Source: MKSF01 sp037190225
GTDB lineage: Bacteria; Bacteroidota; Bacteroidia; Chitinophagales; Chitinophagaceae
Direction of reading: 5' to 3'
NCBI GenBank assembly: GCA_037190225.1
Contig: JBBCJL010000006.1
Coordinates: 124,001 to 188,000 of the forward strand
DNA: 64,000 nucleotides
Below are positions 43,017 to 52,200 of this stretch, piece after piece (position 1 is the stretch's first letter; every line of letters begins with the position of its first letter). Under the pieces are notes generated by a model that saw only the letters and a list, made by a program, of their open reading frames with translations, searched no databases and was not told where the DNA came from. The position numbers were made by a program, and so were the translations under genes.

Positions 43017-44156
43017 ATGAATCACATTGAATTATTACTGGCCGCTTCTTCCCTGGATACACGATTGAAAAAAATTGCTGAAAAAGTAGCAGCCGGGGAA
43101 CGGATATCGGAAGACGATGGTCTGTACCTTTTTGAAAACGGAGAACTGAATTACCTGGGTGTCCTGGCGGATCATATACGCAGGCAGAAACATAAGGATT
43201 ATGTCTATTTCAACAGGAACTTTCATATTGAGCCTACCAACGTTTGTATTTTTACCTGTGATTTTTGTTCTTATTCCCGGTCTTACAAGCACCGAGAGGA
43301 CGGCTGGGAGCTGGGTATAGAGCAGATGATGGATATTGTTAAAAAATATGACGATCAGCCGGTTACGGAAGTGCATATTGTGGGCGGCGTACATCCCAAG
43401 ATGAACCTGGACTTTTTCTGTGACCTGCTTTCGCAGATCAGGGACCACCGGCCCGGCCTGCACAGGAAAGGATTTACCGCGGTAGAGCTGGAATATATGA
43501 TCCGTAAGGCCAAGCTTTCCATAGAGGACGGCATGAAAAAGCTGTTTGACGCCGGCCTGCAGTCATTACCGGGTGGCGGGGCCGAAATTTTCCATCCCGA
43601 TGTCAGGAACAGGATCTGCGCCGATAAGGTGGACGCGGACGGATGGCTGCATATCCACCAGACAGCGCACCGGCTGGGCATGCACTCCAATGCCACGATG
43701 CTGTACGGCCATATCGAAGATTACAGCCACAGGATAGACCATATGGAAAGGCTGCGCCGCGCCCAGGATGAAACGGGCGGATTCAACTGCTTTATACCGC
43801 TGAAGTTCAGGAATGGCGGTAATGATATGTCGCATATTCCTGAAGTGTCCGTGATAGAGGATATGCGTATGTATGCCATTGCGCGTATCTATATGGATAA
43901 TTTTACCAATCTTAAGGCATACTGGCCTATGCTGGGCAGGCAGTCCGCGCAACTGACGCTGAACTACGGCGTCAATGACCTGGACGGCACCATTGATGAT
44001 ACTACCAAAATATACAGTATGGCGGGCGCGGAAGAGCAAAACCCGTCCCTGACCACTGAGCAATTATGCGAGATGATCCGTTCGGTAGGTAAAGTACCGG
44101 TGGAAAGGGATACGGTATATAATACCATCCGGGTCTATGAAGCCCAGGAAGCATAA
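43017..44156 (+). CDS. mqnE: Aminodeoxyfutalosine synthase (radical SAM)
   Basis: MqnE joins SAM and 3-[(1-carboxyvinyl)oxy]benzoate in the futalosine route to menaquinone. The 379-residue protein has the radical SAM cluster motif CIFTCDFCSY, the glycine-rich LPGGGAEIF and a C-terminal end PVERDTVYN typical of MqnE rather than MqnC. Its presence says that the organism makes menaquinone by the futalosine pathway, the expected quinone partner of the neighbouring SdhCAB complex. Confidence 0.93.
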   Translation: MNHIELLLAASSLDTRLKKIAEKVAAGERISEDDGLYLFENGELNYLGVLADHIRRQKHKDYVYFNRNFHIEPTNVCIFTCDFCSYSRSYKHREDGWELGIEQMMDIVKKYDDQPVTEVHIVGGVHPKMNLDFFCDLLSQIRDHRPGLHRKGFTAVELEYMIRKAKLSIEDGMKKLFDAGLQSLPGGGAEIFHPDVRNRICADKVDADGWLHIHQTAHRLGMHSNATMLYGHIEDYSHRIDHMERLRRAQDETGGFNCFIPLKFRNGGNDMSHIPEVSVIEDMRMYAIARIYMDNFTNLKAYWPMLGRQSAQLTLNYGVNDLDGTIDDTTKIYSMAGAEEQNPSLTTEQLCEMIRSVGKVPVERDTVYNTIRVYEAQEA

Positions 44157-44236
44157 GCTCCCCGCAGGGTTCAGGAGCGACAGGCTTATATTTATTCTAT
44201 TATTAACCATCGGAACTGTAATACAGCAATAGTATC

Positions 44237-45070
44237 TTGGAAACAGCTATTATTTTACTGGGTGCTCTGGGCGCGGGCTTTTTAGGAGCGCTGACGGGTC
44301 TGGGCGGCGGTATCATCATTATTCCGCTGCTCAACCTGGGCCTGGGATATGATATCAAATATGCGATAGGGGCCGGCCTGGTGTCGGTGATCGCTACCTC
44401 AACGGGGGCATCCGCCTCCTATGCGAAAGAAGGGATCAGCAATATCAGGATAGGTTTGTTCCTGGTGGTGGCCTCTACCATCGGTGCAGTAGGCGGGGCG
44501 CTGATAGGACAGCACATCCCCACGTCCTGGCTGTCAGTGATCTTTGGCGCGATCCTTATCTTTACGGCTTACATGCAGTTCCGGAAGAAAACGGATAATT
44601 TTCTTCCCGCGAGGGAGCAGGGGCTGGCATATAAGCTGCAACTGCAGGGGTATTATAATGATAAAGAGGCCGGGACGGTCAGGCACTATGAAGCCGGCAA
44701 TCCTGTAAGCGGTTTTTTATTTATGGTGCTGGCGGGCGTATTGAGCGGCCTGCTGGGCATCGGTTCCGGTGTGCTGAAAGTGCTGGCCATGGATAACAGG
44801 ATGAAATTACCCTTCAAGGTATCTACCACCACCAGCGTATTTATGATTGGTATGACCGCTGTAGCCAGCGCTGTGCTGTACCTGCAGAAAGGGTATATCG
44901 TGGCATCCATCGCGGCCCCGGTGCTGATAGGTGTTCTGCTGGGAGCGAATTTAGGCTCGAAAGTGCTTTCCCGGATCAATACAAAACTTTTAAAACAGGT
45001 ATTTGTTATTGTTGTGGTAATAATAGCAATACAAATGATTTATAAAGGAATAAGTCAATTTATTGTGTAA
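44237..45070 (+). CDS. TauE/SafE family (TSUP) membrane permease
   Basis: The 277-residue protein starts at a TTG codon; no ATG is available before conserved sequence begins. It has about eight membrane helices in two repeats, each opening with a Gly-rich motif (LTGLGGGIIIIPLLNL and LLGIGSGVLKVLAM). A hydrophilic loop of ~40 residues separates the halves. Members export sulfite, sulfoacetate or other sulfur anions; the substrate is unknown. Confidence 0.88.
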   Translation: METAIILLGALGAGFLGALTGLGGGIIIIPLLNLGLGYDIKYAIGAGLVSVIATSTGASASYAKEGISNIRIGLFLVVASTIGAVGGALIGQHIPTSWLSVIFGAILIFTAYMQFRKKTDNFLPAREQGLAYKLQLQGYYNDKEAGTVRHYEAGNPVSGFLFMVLAGVLSGLLGIGSGVLKVLAMDNRMKLPFKVSTTTSVFMIGMTAVASAVLYLQKGYIVASIAAPVLIGVLLGANLGSKVLSRINTKLLKQVFVIVVVIIAIQMIYKGISQFIV

Positions 45071-45117
45071 ATTTAGGAGGTCAATTCTTATTACAGAAAA
45101 ATCATAAAACAGACGTT

Positions 45118-45642
45118 ATGTTATCAAAAACAATCCAAGACGCACTCAACAAACAGGTGAAGATGGAAGCGGAATCCTCCCAGGCCTACCTGGCGATGGC
45201 ATCCTGGGCAGAGATCCAGCCCGGCCTGGACGGTGTTACCAATTTCTTTTACCAGCAAAGCGATGAAGAAAGGATGCATATGCTGAAGCTCATCAGGTAC
45301 ATCAATGAAAGAGGTGGCTTTGCCGAAGTGCCGGCCCTGGAACAACCTATGATCACCTTCGTATCACTGCAGCGGGTATTTGAAGAATTTCTGAAGCATG
45401 AAATGGCGGTGTCTGAAAGCATCAATGAACTGGTGGGACTTGCCCTTCATGAAAGGGATTTTGCCACCCATAATTTTCTGCAATGGTACGTATCCGAGCA
45501 GATAGAGGAAGAGTCCCTGGCCCGTACCCTGAACGATAAGCTGGAGCTGGTGGGAGATGATAAAGGCGGTATCTACCTGTTTGACAGGGATATCATGCTG
45601 TTCAGAGGAGCGGCATCGCCTTCCCAGAGCGTAGGCAAGTAA
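45118..45642 (+). CDS. ftnA: Non-heme ferritin
   Basis: The 174-residue four-helix protein has the ferroxidase ligands of bacterial ferritin: Glu in KMEAESSQAYLAM, EERMH in helix B and Glu in helix C (KHEMAVSESINEL), and Gln-Trp-Tyr-Val followed by EQIEEE in helix D. It stores iron in a 24-subunit shell in the cytoplasm. It is 47 bases after the TSUP gene. Confidence 0.94.
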   Translation: MLSKTIQDALNKQVKMEAESSQAYLAMASWAEIQPGLDGVTNFFYQQSDEERMHMLKLIRYINERGGFAEVPALEQPMITFVSLQRVFEEFLKHEMAVSESINELVGLALHERDFATHNFLQWYVSEQIEEESLARTLNDKLELVGDDKGGIYLFDRDIMLFRGAASPSQSVGK

Positions 45643-45664
45643 ATATTTATCCTGTGTACAGGCG

Positions 45665-46651
45665 TTACTCCTCCCCGGATTCCGTGACCGGCTGATTTTC
45701 CCAGTTACGGAACGCCGTATCCAGTATATGCCGGACAGCACTTTGCAGTTGCTGCGGCGCCAGGATGTGGACAATATCCGCGTACTGGAGCAGCCACCTC
45801 GCAAAGTGCTGTTCTATATTGTGATATTGAAAGTGCATGATCATATAATCGCCCTCCGGGTATTCTTTCTGAAAGCCCATCCGCTGCCTTTCCCAATGCA
45901 GGTATGCTGCATACGTTTTTTTGACCGCTATTACAATAGCCTGTGTTTCCGGGGGCTTTAGCTTATCGAGATAATATTCCAGGCGCTGGTGCCGGAGCGT
46001 AAAACGTTCGTCTTTTTGGCGGATATGGTACATACGGTCCAGGCGGAACTGCCGGACAGCTTTCCGGCTATGGCAGTAGGCGAGCGCATACCAGAAGCCA
46101 TAATCCTGGAATACGCCTATAGGCTCCACGGTGCGGGTCTCACTTTCGGATGCCCCGGTTTTCTTATATTCAATGACCACCTGTTTCTGAAAGGTGATGC
46201 TGTCCAGTATGGTAGCCAGCGGGCTGGGAGTATTCTGATTGAAGATATTTACGGATAGCGGCTTTATGCTCACCTGGTCGCCCAGCAATGCCAGGTGCTC
46301 CTTATCGGTGGGCCGCAGGATCGCTTTCATCTTGTCAAGGGCTGCTTTGAAGTGTTGCCGGAGGCCCTTGTCGAAGTATTGCTCCATCAGCTTTTCCGCC
46401 GCCGCGAAGCTCAGCGCCTCTTCCTGCGTGAACAGGGTGGGAGGTATCTTATAGCCGCGCATGAGCGAATAGCCGATACCAGCTTCCCCGGAGACCGGGA
46501 CGCCGGCTTCCTCCAGCGACCTTATATCCCTGTAAATGGTCCTGAGGCTCACATCAAACCTGTCCGCCAGGTCCTGGGCTTTCACTACCGGTCTGGATTG
46601 CAGCTGAAAGAAGATAGCCAGTATACGCTCGAATCTTTTCCGGATGTCCAT
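45665..46651 (-). CDS. YafY-like transcriptional regulator (HTH plus WYL domain)
   Basis: The 328-residue protein has an N-terminal helix-turn-helix (VKAQDLADRFDVSLRTIYRDIRSL) and a WYL domain (from about residue 130; QDYGFWYALAYCHSRKAVRQFRLDRM) with a WCX extension. WYL domains bind small ligands or nucleic acids and members include stress and defence regulators. The target is unknown. Confidence 0.9.
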   Translation of the reverse strand: MDIRKRFERILAIFFQLQSRPVVKAQDLADRFDVSLRTIYRDIRSLEEAGVPVSGEAGIGYSLMRGYKIPPTLFTQEEALSFAAAEKLMEQYFDKGLRQHFKAALDKMKAILRPTDKEHLALLGDQVSIKPLSVNIFNQNTPSPLATILDSITFQKQVVIEYKKTGASESETRTVEPIGVFQDYGFWYALAYCHSRKAVRQFRLDRMYHIRQKDERFTLRHQRLEYYLDKLKPPETQAIVIAVKKTYAAYLHWERQRMGFQKEYPEGDYMIMHFQYHNIEQHFARWLLQYADIVHILAPQQLQSAVRHILDTAFRNWENQPVTESGEE

Positions 46652-46743
46652 ATTGATATAATATAGCTGTTGACAATGTTATAGGCTCCCGCAGCGGGGT
46701 AATTCATGCAGCGGCGGGTAAATATTACTGCAATTTATAAATA

Positions 46744-46777
46744 ATAAGCTCCGGTTAGTAGCATAACCGGAGCTTAT
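46744..46777 (-). terminator. Terminator after fumC
   Basis: A perfect 14-bp stem (ATAAGCTCCGGTTA with TAACCGGAGCTTAT) and 6-base loop lie 21 bases beyond the fumC stop on the minus strand, followed by TTATTTAT. Confidence 0.8.
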
Positions 46778-46797
46778 ATTATTATTATAAGGAAAAT

Positions 46798-48216
46798 TTA
46801 GTTCAATCCTACCATATTGCCTGGTACGACCCAGCTGTCGAATTGCTCTTCCGTCATATGCTCAAAATCCAGTCCTTGGAGCTTGTACTCCAGGGCGGCC
46901 TGCTTGAGGGTGATACCGCGCTTGTGCGCATCCTGCGCGATACCGGCAGCGTTATAATAGCCGATCTTGGTATTTAAAGCTGTCACCAGCATTAAGGAAT
47001 TGTTGACGTGCGCGTCAATATTTTTCTGGATAGGCTCTATGCCTGTTGCGCACTTGTCATTGAAGCTTACGCTGCCTTCACCGATCAGGCGGGCGGAGTG
47101 CAGGAAGTTGTATATCATGACAGGCTTGAATACATTCAGCTCAAAGTGCCCGGTAGCGCCGCCTACGTTGATAGCGACATCATTACCCAGTACCTGTGCG
47201 GCGATCATGGTCAGCGCTTCGCATTGTGTGGGGTTCACCTTGCCCGGCATGATGGAAGAGCCGGGTTCGTTATCCGGGATGTGGATCTCACCGATGCCGG
47301 CACGAGGACCGGAGCTCAGCAGGCGGATATCATTGGCGATCTTCATCAGGCTGCAGGCCACGGTTTTCAGGGCGCCATGAGCTTCCACGATGGCATCGTG
47401 CGCCGCCAGCGATTCGAATTTGTTGGGAGCGGTCACAAAGGGAAGTCCTGTAAGCTCTGCAATTTTTTGGGCTACCAGTACATCATATCCCTTAGGCGTA
47501 TTCAGTCCTGTTCCTACGGCTGTACCGCCCAATGCCAGCTCCGACAGGTGCGGCAGGGTATTTTTAATGGCCTTGATACCGTAATTCAGCTGGGCTACAT
47601 AGCCTGAAATTTCCTGGCCGAGGGTCAGCGGGGTAGCATCCATGAGGTGGGTACGGCCTATTTTCACCACATTCATATAAGCTTTGGACTTTTCCTCTAA
47701 AGTGTTCCTTAATTTTTCCAGCCCGGGAATGGTTACATCCACCAGCATCTTATAAGCAGCGATGTGCATAGCCGTGGGGAATGTGTCATTGGAAGACTGG
47801 GATTTGTTCACATCATCATTCGGATTCAGCACTTTCTTTTCGTCTGCCAGCTGGCCGCCATTGATCACGTGTCCCCGGTAGGCGATCACCTCGTTACAGT
47901 TCATATTGGATTGTGTGCCGGAGCCTGTCTGCCAGACTACGAGGGGAAATTCATTATCTAATTTGCCTTCCAGGATCTCATCACATACCTGCGCGATCAG
48001 CTTAGACTTATCTTCCGGTAAAACGCCTAATTCCGTATTGGTCAGTGCCGCCGCTTTTTTGAGATAGGCAAAGGCCTGTATGATCTCCTTGGGCATCCGG
48101 TTGGTGTCCTGGCAGATCTTGAAGTTGTCGATAGAACGTTGTGTCTGAGCGCCGTAGTACGCAGTTGCAGGTACTTTTACTTCACCCATTGTATCTTTTT
48201 CAATACGATAAGACAT
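46798..48216 (-). CDS. fumC: Class II fumarate hydratase
   Basis: FumC interconverts fumarate and malate in the TCA cycle. The 472-residue protein has the family signature GSSIMPGKVNPTQ, the substrate region GSGTQSNMNCNEV and TGLNTPKGYD. Metabolically it follows the sdhCAB enzyme encoded 5 kb away. Monocistronic, with its own terminator. Confidence 0.96.
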   Translation of the reverse strand: MSYRIEKDTMGEVKVPATAYYGAQTQRSIDNFKICQDTNRMPKEIIQAFAYLKKAAALTNTELGVLPEDKSKLIAQVCDEILEGKLDNEFPLVVWQTGSGTQSNMNCNEVIAYRGHVINGGQLADEKKVLNPNDDVNKSQSSNDTFPTAMHIAAYKMLVDVTIPGLEKLRNTLEEKSKAYMNVVKIGRTHLMDATPLTLGQEISGYVAQLNYGIKAIKNTLPHLSELALGGTAVGTGLNTPKGYDVLVAQKIAELTGLPFVTAPNKFESLAAHDAIVEAHGALKTVACSLMKIANDIRLLSSGPRAGIGEIHIPDNEPGSSIMPGKVNPTQCEALTMIAAQVLGNDVAINVGGATGHFELNVFKPVMIYNFLHSARLIGEGSVSFNDKCATGIEPIQKNIDAHVNNSLMLVTALNTKIGYYNAAGIAQDAHKRGITLKQAALEYKLQGLDFEHMTEEQFDSWVVPGNMVGLN

Positions 48217-48474
48217 AATGTTTGGATTGTTTTATTAATGAATGAACAATATGGTTATGAATACACACGAGGCCATCAATTCAATGGCACGCAAAAATAC
48301 AAATTATATTATGATGTTACAGGGAAAGAAATAATAAAATACCTGAAAGCACGGATTCCCGGCAGCGCGCCGGACCAGGGCCTGCTGTATGCCATAACAG
48401 GCAAGGCCCGCTCCCATAGCCTGGCCGGGCTTACCGGAACAGGCCTGGCAGCTATTGCTGTGCCTGTTGAATGC

Positions 48475-49371
48475 CTATCGTGCGGTGCCTGTTTTTTCTC
48501 CCAGGCGCACAAGGGTCTCGATGCCCCTGGCCGTATGGTCCAGGATGTCCTGGTCGGGTTGAATGGCGTCCTTGCGGAACAGCTGTATAACAGTGGAGCC
48601 GCCGAACTCGAACCAGCCTTTTTCTTCGCCGCGTTTGAAGGTGGCGGGACCATAAGTCCTGTTGACGATCTTGCCCACGAACAGTGCGCCGACCTCTATA
48701 TGCGCCACGGGACCGAAATTCTCCGTATGCAGTAAGGTCAGCTCCCGGTAATTCCTGGCCATTACGCCTGCGGTTTCCCGCAATGCTATAGGGTTAACGC
48801 TGTGAAGGATGCCGTTGATGCGGATCACCTTATCCTGGTGACCGTTATCCAGGTAAGCATAGCGGTGATAATCATTCGGGGCCAGCCGGTATATGAAGCA
48901 CCAGCTGTCCCGGAACATATCCGCGATCTCCGGGTCCTTTACCAGCTCCTCGATATGATACCAGTATCCTTTGACCGGGAGCTTCGGATGACCAGCCAGG
49001 TCGAATACGAAGAGCCGGGAATCTGCCGGGGAAATGAGGTGCGAGGGGGTAGTGTCTATCGGGCGGGCATGCGCTTTAAGCTCCCTGATAAAAAAATCAT
49101 TGAAGCTGGTAAAGCTCTCTATGGGTCTTTTTATCTCGGAAACGTCTATATTATAGTGGTTGATGAATTCCGTGATCTTGCCTGTGCTTTTGGCGCTTTT
49201 CATATACCTGCCGTAGAGCTTGGAGATGCCTCTCCTTACCAGCACCGTCCTGGTGAGCAGCTTGCCAAAGGGGGTACGGTACAGTATTTTAAGCCCCCCG
49301 GACTTGTAGGCGTCTTCCGATTCAATATTACGGGTCTTTCTGTTATATAGTTGTGGGTTATCGGGTGTCAT
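48475..49371 (-). CDS. psd: Phosphatidylserine decarboxylase-like protein
   Basis: The enzyme makes phosphatidylethanolamine from phosphatidylserine. The 298-residue product (start at MTPDNPQ; an upstream ATG at 49416 is less likely) has SFNDFFIRELKAHARPID, the catalytic region YRLAPNDYHRYAYLD, and the self-cleavage site FGGSTV near the C-terminus (LGST in classical enzymes), where cleavage makes the pyruvoyl group. Membrane associated. Confidence 0.9.
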   Translation of the reverse strand: MTPDNPQLYNRKTRNIESEDAYKSGGLKILYRTPFGKLLTRTVLVRRGISKLYGRYMKSAKSTGKITEFINHYNIDVSEIKRPIESFTSFNDFFIRELKAHARPIDTTPSHLISPADSRLFVFDLAGHPKLPVKGYWYHIEELVKDPEIADMFRDSWCFIYRLAPNDYHRYAYLDNGHQDKVIRINGILHSVNPIALRETAGVMARNYRELTLLHTENFGPVAHIEVGALFVGKIVNRTYGPATFKRGEEKGWFEFGGSTVIQLFRKDAIQPDQDILDHTARGIETLVRLGEKTGTAR

Positions 49372-49415
49372 AAGGATATGCAATAAAATTCCGAAATTAT
49401 TATATAATTCATTCA

Positions 49416-49850
49416 CTCCGGCACACGCAAGCGGTATTTTTGAAAACTTAATGTACTGTTCAATTTATTTCAGGCATTTACTGGATAAATATTTATTTTG
49501 TGAGTATATTTCCGGCATCAAATATTTCAGGGTCTCCTCAGTACTGCTCCCGTCCCTGTAAGCGGTATCTATGAAAACTTACTATGCTTCTCAAATTATT
49601 TCAGGCATGTACTGGCCAAAATATTTATTTTTGTGCATATCTTTAAAGCCTCAAGTGTCTCAGGGTCTCCTGTGACCCATGTCCCGGCCGGTTATCATTC
49701 CTTTCTCCGGCGCCTGCAGGCTATATTTTTTAAAACTTAATATACTGTTCAAAATATTTCAGGCATTTACTGGCCAAATACTTATTTTTGCCAGGTATAT
49801 TTAAATAATAAAATGTTTCATTTTCTCCTCAGGACCATTCCCCGGCCGAT
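49416..49850 (+). repeat. Three decayed tandem copies of the methyltransferase promoter and gene start
   Basis: Copies begin at about 49416, 49544 and 49705. Each has AAAACTTA (49443, 49574, 49732), TTTCAGGCAT(T/G)TACTGG, an AT box and then sequence matching the first ~14 codons of the methyltransferase. The -7 box TATTTTTG is intact in copies 2 (49626-49633) and 3 (49783-49790) and one base short in copy 1. The start codon is ATG only in copy 3; copy 1 has ATA and copy 2 has GTG followed by an early stop. Confidence 0.75.
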
Positions 49851-50577
49851 ACTGATACAACTGAGCCTGATCTTTCAGAAATTATCTCCCGTACTGTATG
49901 CGGGCAACCGGTATGAAGATCCCATCAACGGCAGAACCTACCGCAAATTCCTGCCTTACGGCTATTCCGGTATTGCCAAACGCAATAATGTGCTGAGTCC
50001 CGGCACGATGTCGCTGGAACGTCACCGGCTGATGTGGATGTATTTAAAGGAGCGTACCAACTTTTTCACTGCCCCGCTCAAAGTGCTGCATATCGCACCG
50101 GAGCAATGCTTCTATAAGCTGTTCAGGAAAATGGACAACCTGGAGTACATCACAGGCGATTATAACTCACCCATTGCCGACATACATTTTGACCTGCACC
50201 AGGCGCCGTTTGCGGACAATACCTTTGATGTCGTGTTCTGCAATCACGTACTGGAACATGTGGAGGATGCTCATCAATGTATGAAGGAGCTGTACCGTAT
50301 CATGAAGCCGGGCGGCTGGGGGATCTTCCAGGTGCCTATAGACGTGACGCGGCAGGAAACCTACGAGGACAAATCCATCGTCAGTCCTAAGGAGCGGGAG
50401 ATCCACTACTGGCAGAAGGACCACGTACGGCTTTTCGGCCTGGACTATGCCGATAAGCTGCGCGCGGTCGGCTTTGATGTGACGGAAGATGACTTTGCAC
50501 AGCAGCTCACACCGCAGCAGGCGGACCGTTTCCGGGTAAGCAGGGAAGAGACCATTTATTTGTGCAGGAAAAAGTAG
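49813..50577 (+). CDS. SAM-dependent methyltransferase (class I)
   Basis: The 254-residue protein has a class I methyltransferase core with KVLHIAPEQCFYKLF, YITGDYNSPIADIHFDL and the motif VVFCNHVLEHVEDAHQCMKE followed by MKPGGWGIFQVP. The substrate is unknown; the N-terminal ~90 residues contain a short hydrophobic start. Transcription probably begins at the third promoter copy (49783). A terminator follows at 50617. Confidence 0.85.
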   Translation: MFHFLLRTIPRPILIQLSLIFQKLSPVLYAGNRYEDPINGRTYRKFLPYGYSGIAKRNNVLSPGTMSLERHRLMWMYLKERTNFFTAPLKVLHIAPEQCFYKLFRKMDNLEYITGDYNSPIADIHFDLHQAPFADNTFDVVFCNHVLEHVEDAHQCMKELYRIMKPGGWGIFQVPIDVTRQETYEDKSIVSPKEREIHYWQKDHVRLFGLDYADKLRAVGFDVTEDDFAQQLTPQQADRFRVSREETIYLCRKK

Positions 50578-50616
50578 TTCATGCACTTTGTGTAATAGCT
50601 TTGTATAATTTTACGG

Positions 50617-50646
50617 CCTTGGGAGTTATCTTCCAGGGTTTTTTTT
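50617..50646 (+). terminator. Intrinsic terminator after the methyltransferase gene
   Basis: CCTTGGGAG (50617-50625) pairs with CTTCCAGGG (50630-50638), with two wobbles, around TTAT and is followed by T8. Confidence 0.75.
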
Positions 50647-50776
50647 CTTTTGGAATGGCTGAAGGCTTCCCTTGGGTATATAATTTTAGGAATATTTTTT
50701 TATCTTTTAACCGAAAAAGGTTACGAAATTTAATCCGTTGCTTCGCAAATCTACGGAACGTTATTCACAATATGCT

Positions 50777-51535
50777 ATGACCATACCAAGACTTATATTT
50801 TTATTCTTGTTTCTTAACGTTGGCAATTGTTACACTCAAAATTGCAACACAGATTCTTTATTCAATAATTTCAAGGCTGATATTCAGATTGAAGAAAGGG
50901 AAAACGGTGGTGTAATCGTTATGGATGACGATACCAAACTTTCATTCCTCCTGCTGCTGTACAATTGCCCGGTACAGAACTTGATACAATATACTGATGA
51001 TAGTAATGCTGCAATACGGTCATATATTTTCGTAGAGCTTTTGCGAAAAGGATTAAGTGAGGATATTATGGAACAAATTTTAGAGCAGCACAAAAATGAT
51101 ACCGCAAAATTTACAATTCAAAGTGGATGTATAAGGACAACTTGGACTGTATCAGGGTATATGCAATTTGGAGCAAAATTAAAATCTTCCAATGAGTTGA
51201 CGGCATTCGACTACAAATTAGAAATGGAAGGATTAAAGCATAAAAATGTAACAAAACTAAAAGTTGATGGTATCCGCCATGGTTTAGTTGATAAAAATGA
51301 ATTATTAAAACTGGATAGTTTAACATTTACAACCAATGTATTTAAGGTGCTATCATTTACATTATACGTGAGTGATCAGAAATTCAAGAGTTCTGACAGT
51401 AGCCTGACTGATGAAATGAAGCAGGCAATTGCAAAAGCTGCATCCGGGCAAATTATTTATTTTGCGGACATAAAAGCAGCCTATAAAGACAATGCAATAA
51501 GACAATTGAATCCGATTCGTTTAAAGCTGCAATAA
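50777..51535 (+). CDS. Secreted protein with a GldM-like C-terminal domain
   Basis: From MTIPRLIFLFLFLNVGNC the 252-residue product has a signal peptide; an upstream TTG at 50738 is less likely. The middle (AAIRSYIFVELLRKG) resembles a short HEAT-like repeat, and the C-terminus (GQIIYFADIKAAYKD, then RQLNPIRL) resembles the last domain of the gliding/type IX secretion protein GldM. The gene is AT-rich compared with its neighbours and stands alone, which suggests transfer. Function unknown. Confidence 0.65.
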   Translation: MTIPRLIFLFLFLNVGNCYTQNCNTDSLFNNFKADIQIEERENGGVIVMDDDTKLSFLLLLYNCPVQNLIQYTDDSNAAIRSYIFVELLRKGLSEDIMEQILEQHKNDTAKFTIQSGCIRTTWTVSGYMQFGAKLKSSNELTAFDYKLEMEGLKHKNVTKLKVDGIRHGLVDKNELLKLDSLTFTTNVFKVLSFTLYVSDQKFKSSDSSLTDEMKQAIAKAASGQIIYFADIKAAYKDNAIRQLNPIRLKLQ

Positions 51536-51590
51536 TACTGCTTGCAACATAACACTGACCCTTGTCACAATCTAAAGTTATTGACCTCAT

Positions 51591-51620
51591 TACAGCTCCA
51601 TTTGGGGGCTGTATTTTTTT
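51591..51620 (+). terminator. Intrinsic terminator after the GldM-like gene
   Basis: TACAGCTCC (51591-51599) pairs with GGGGCTGTA (51605-51613), one wobble, and is followed by T7. Confidence 0.85.
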
Positions 51621-51647
51621 GCACCTGAAATTTTTTTATTGTTTTTT

Positions 51648-51671
51648 GTAACTTTTTATCCGCGCCCCCGA
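51648..51671 (+). promoter_or_regulatory. Possible ECF-type promoter of the sigma factor operon
   Basis: GTAAC (51648-51652) followed after ~16 bases by CGA (51669-51671) is compatible with an ECF -35 AAC core and -10 CG-core, which would allow autoregulation. The match is short and not decisive. Confidence 0.3.
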
Positions 51672-51715
51672 TTTATATATAGTGAACAATATTCAGGATA
51701 TAGATCAGAATTTAC

Positions 51716-52198
51716 ATGACAACTGCCGAATTTAATGACTGTGTAAAAGAATATGCTGATGGCATGTATCGCTTTGCGCTGAAAAGTTCCGGCAATGAGG
51801 AAGACGCCAGGGATATCGTACAGCACGCCTTTACGGTCTTATGGGAGAACAGGGAAGCTGTGGATATCACTAAAGCCAAAAGCTACCTGTTTACGCTGGT
51901 GTACAGGAAAAGCGTTGATAGGTTCAGGGCAGCGGGCAGGCAGAAGCTGATGGATGTATTGCCGGAAAAAGGATCAGAGGTCATATTCCAGGCAGGACTG
52001 AAAAAATCCATAGAAAAGGCATTGATGAGTCTGAGCGCCGAATCCAGGAACCTGGTGCTGCTGAAAGATATGGAAGGCTACAGCTATGAAGAGATCACCC
52101 GCCTGACGGGACTGTCGCTCAGCCAGGTAAAGGTGTACCTGTTCAGGGCAAGGAAAGAACTGCAAAAGAGTCTGGAAATTTATAAATATCATTATTAG
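51716..52198 (+). CDS. ECF RNA polymerase sigma factor
   Basis: The 160-residue protein has sigma region 2 (ARDIVQHAFTVLWENRE, then YLFTLVYRKSVDRFR) and region 4 (LSAESRNLVLLKDMEGYSY, then LSLSQVKVYLFRARKEL). It directs RNA polymerase to a small regulon, probably including its own operon. The anti-sigma gene follows 2 bases after its stop. Confidence 0.92.
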   Translation: MTTAEFNDCVKEYADGMYRFALKSSGNEEDARDIVQHAFTVLWENREAVDITKAKSYLFTLVYRKSVDRFRAAGRQKLMDVLPEKGSEVIFQAGLKKSIEKALMSLSAESRNLVLLKDMEGYSYEEITRLTGLSLSQVKVYLFRARKELQKSLEIYKYHY

Positions 52199-52200
52199 TT

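Noticed and set aside
49504..49739. Long open frame across repeat copies 1 and 2 with no ATG
   Set aside because: It has no start codon and is explained by the duplicated first codons of the methyltransferase; no coherent protein.
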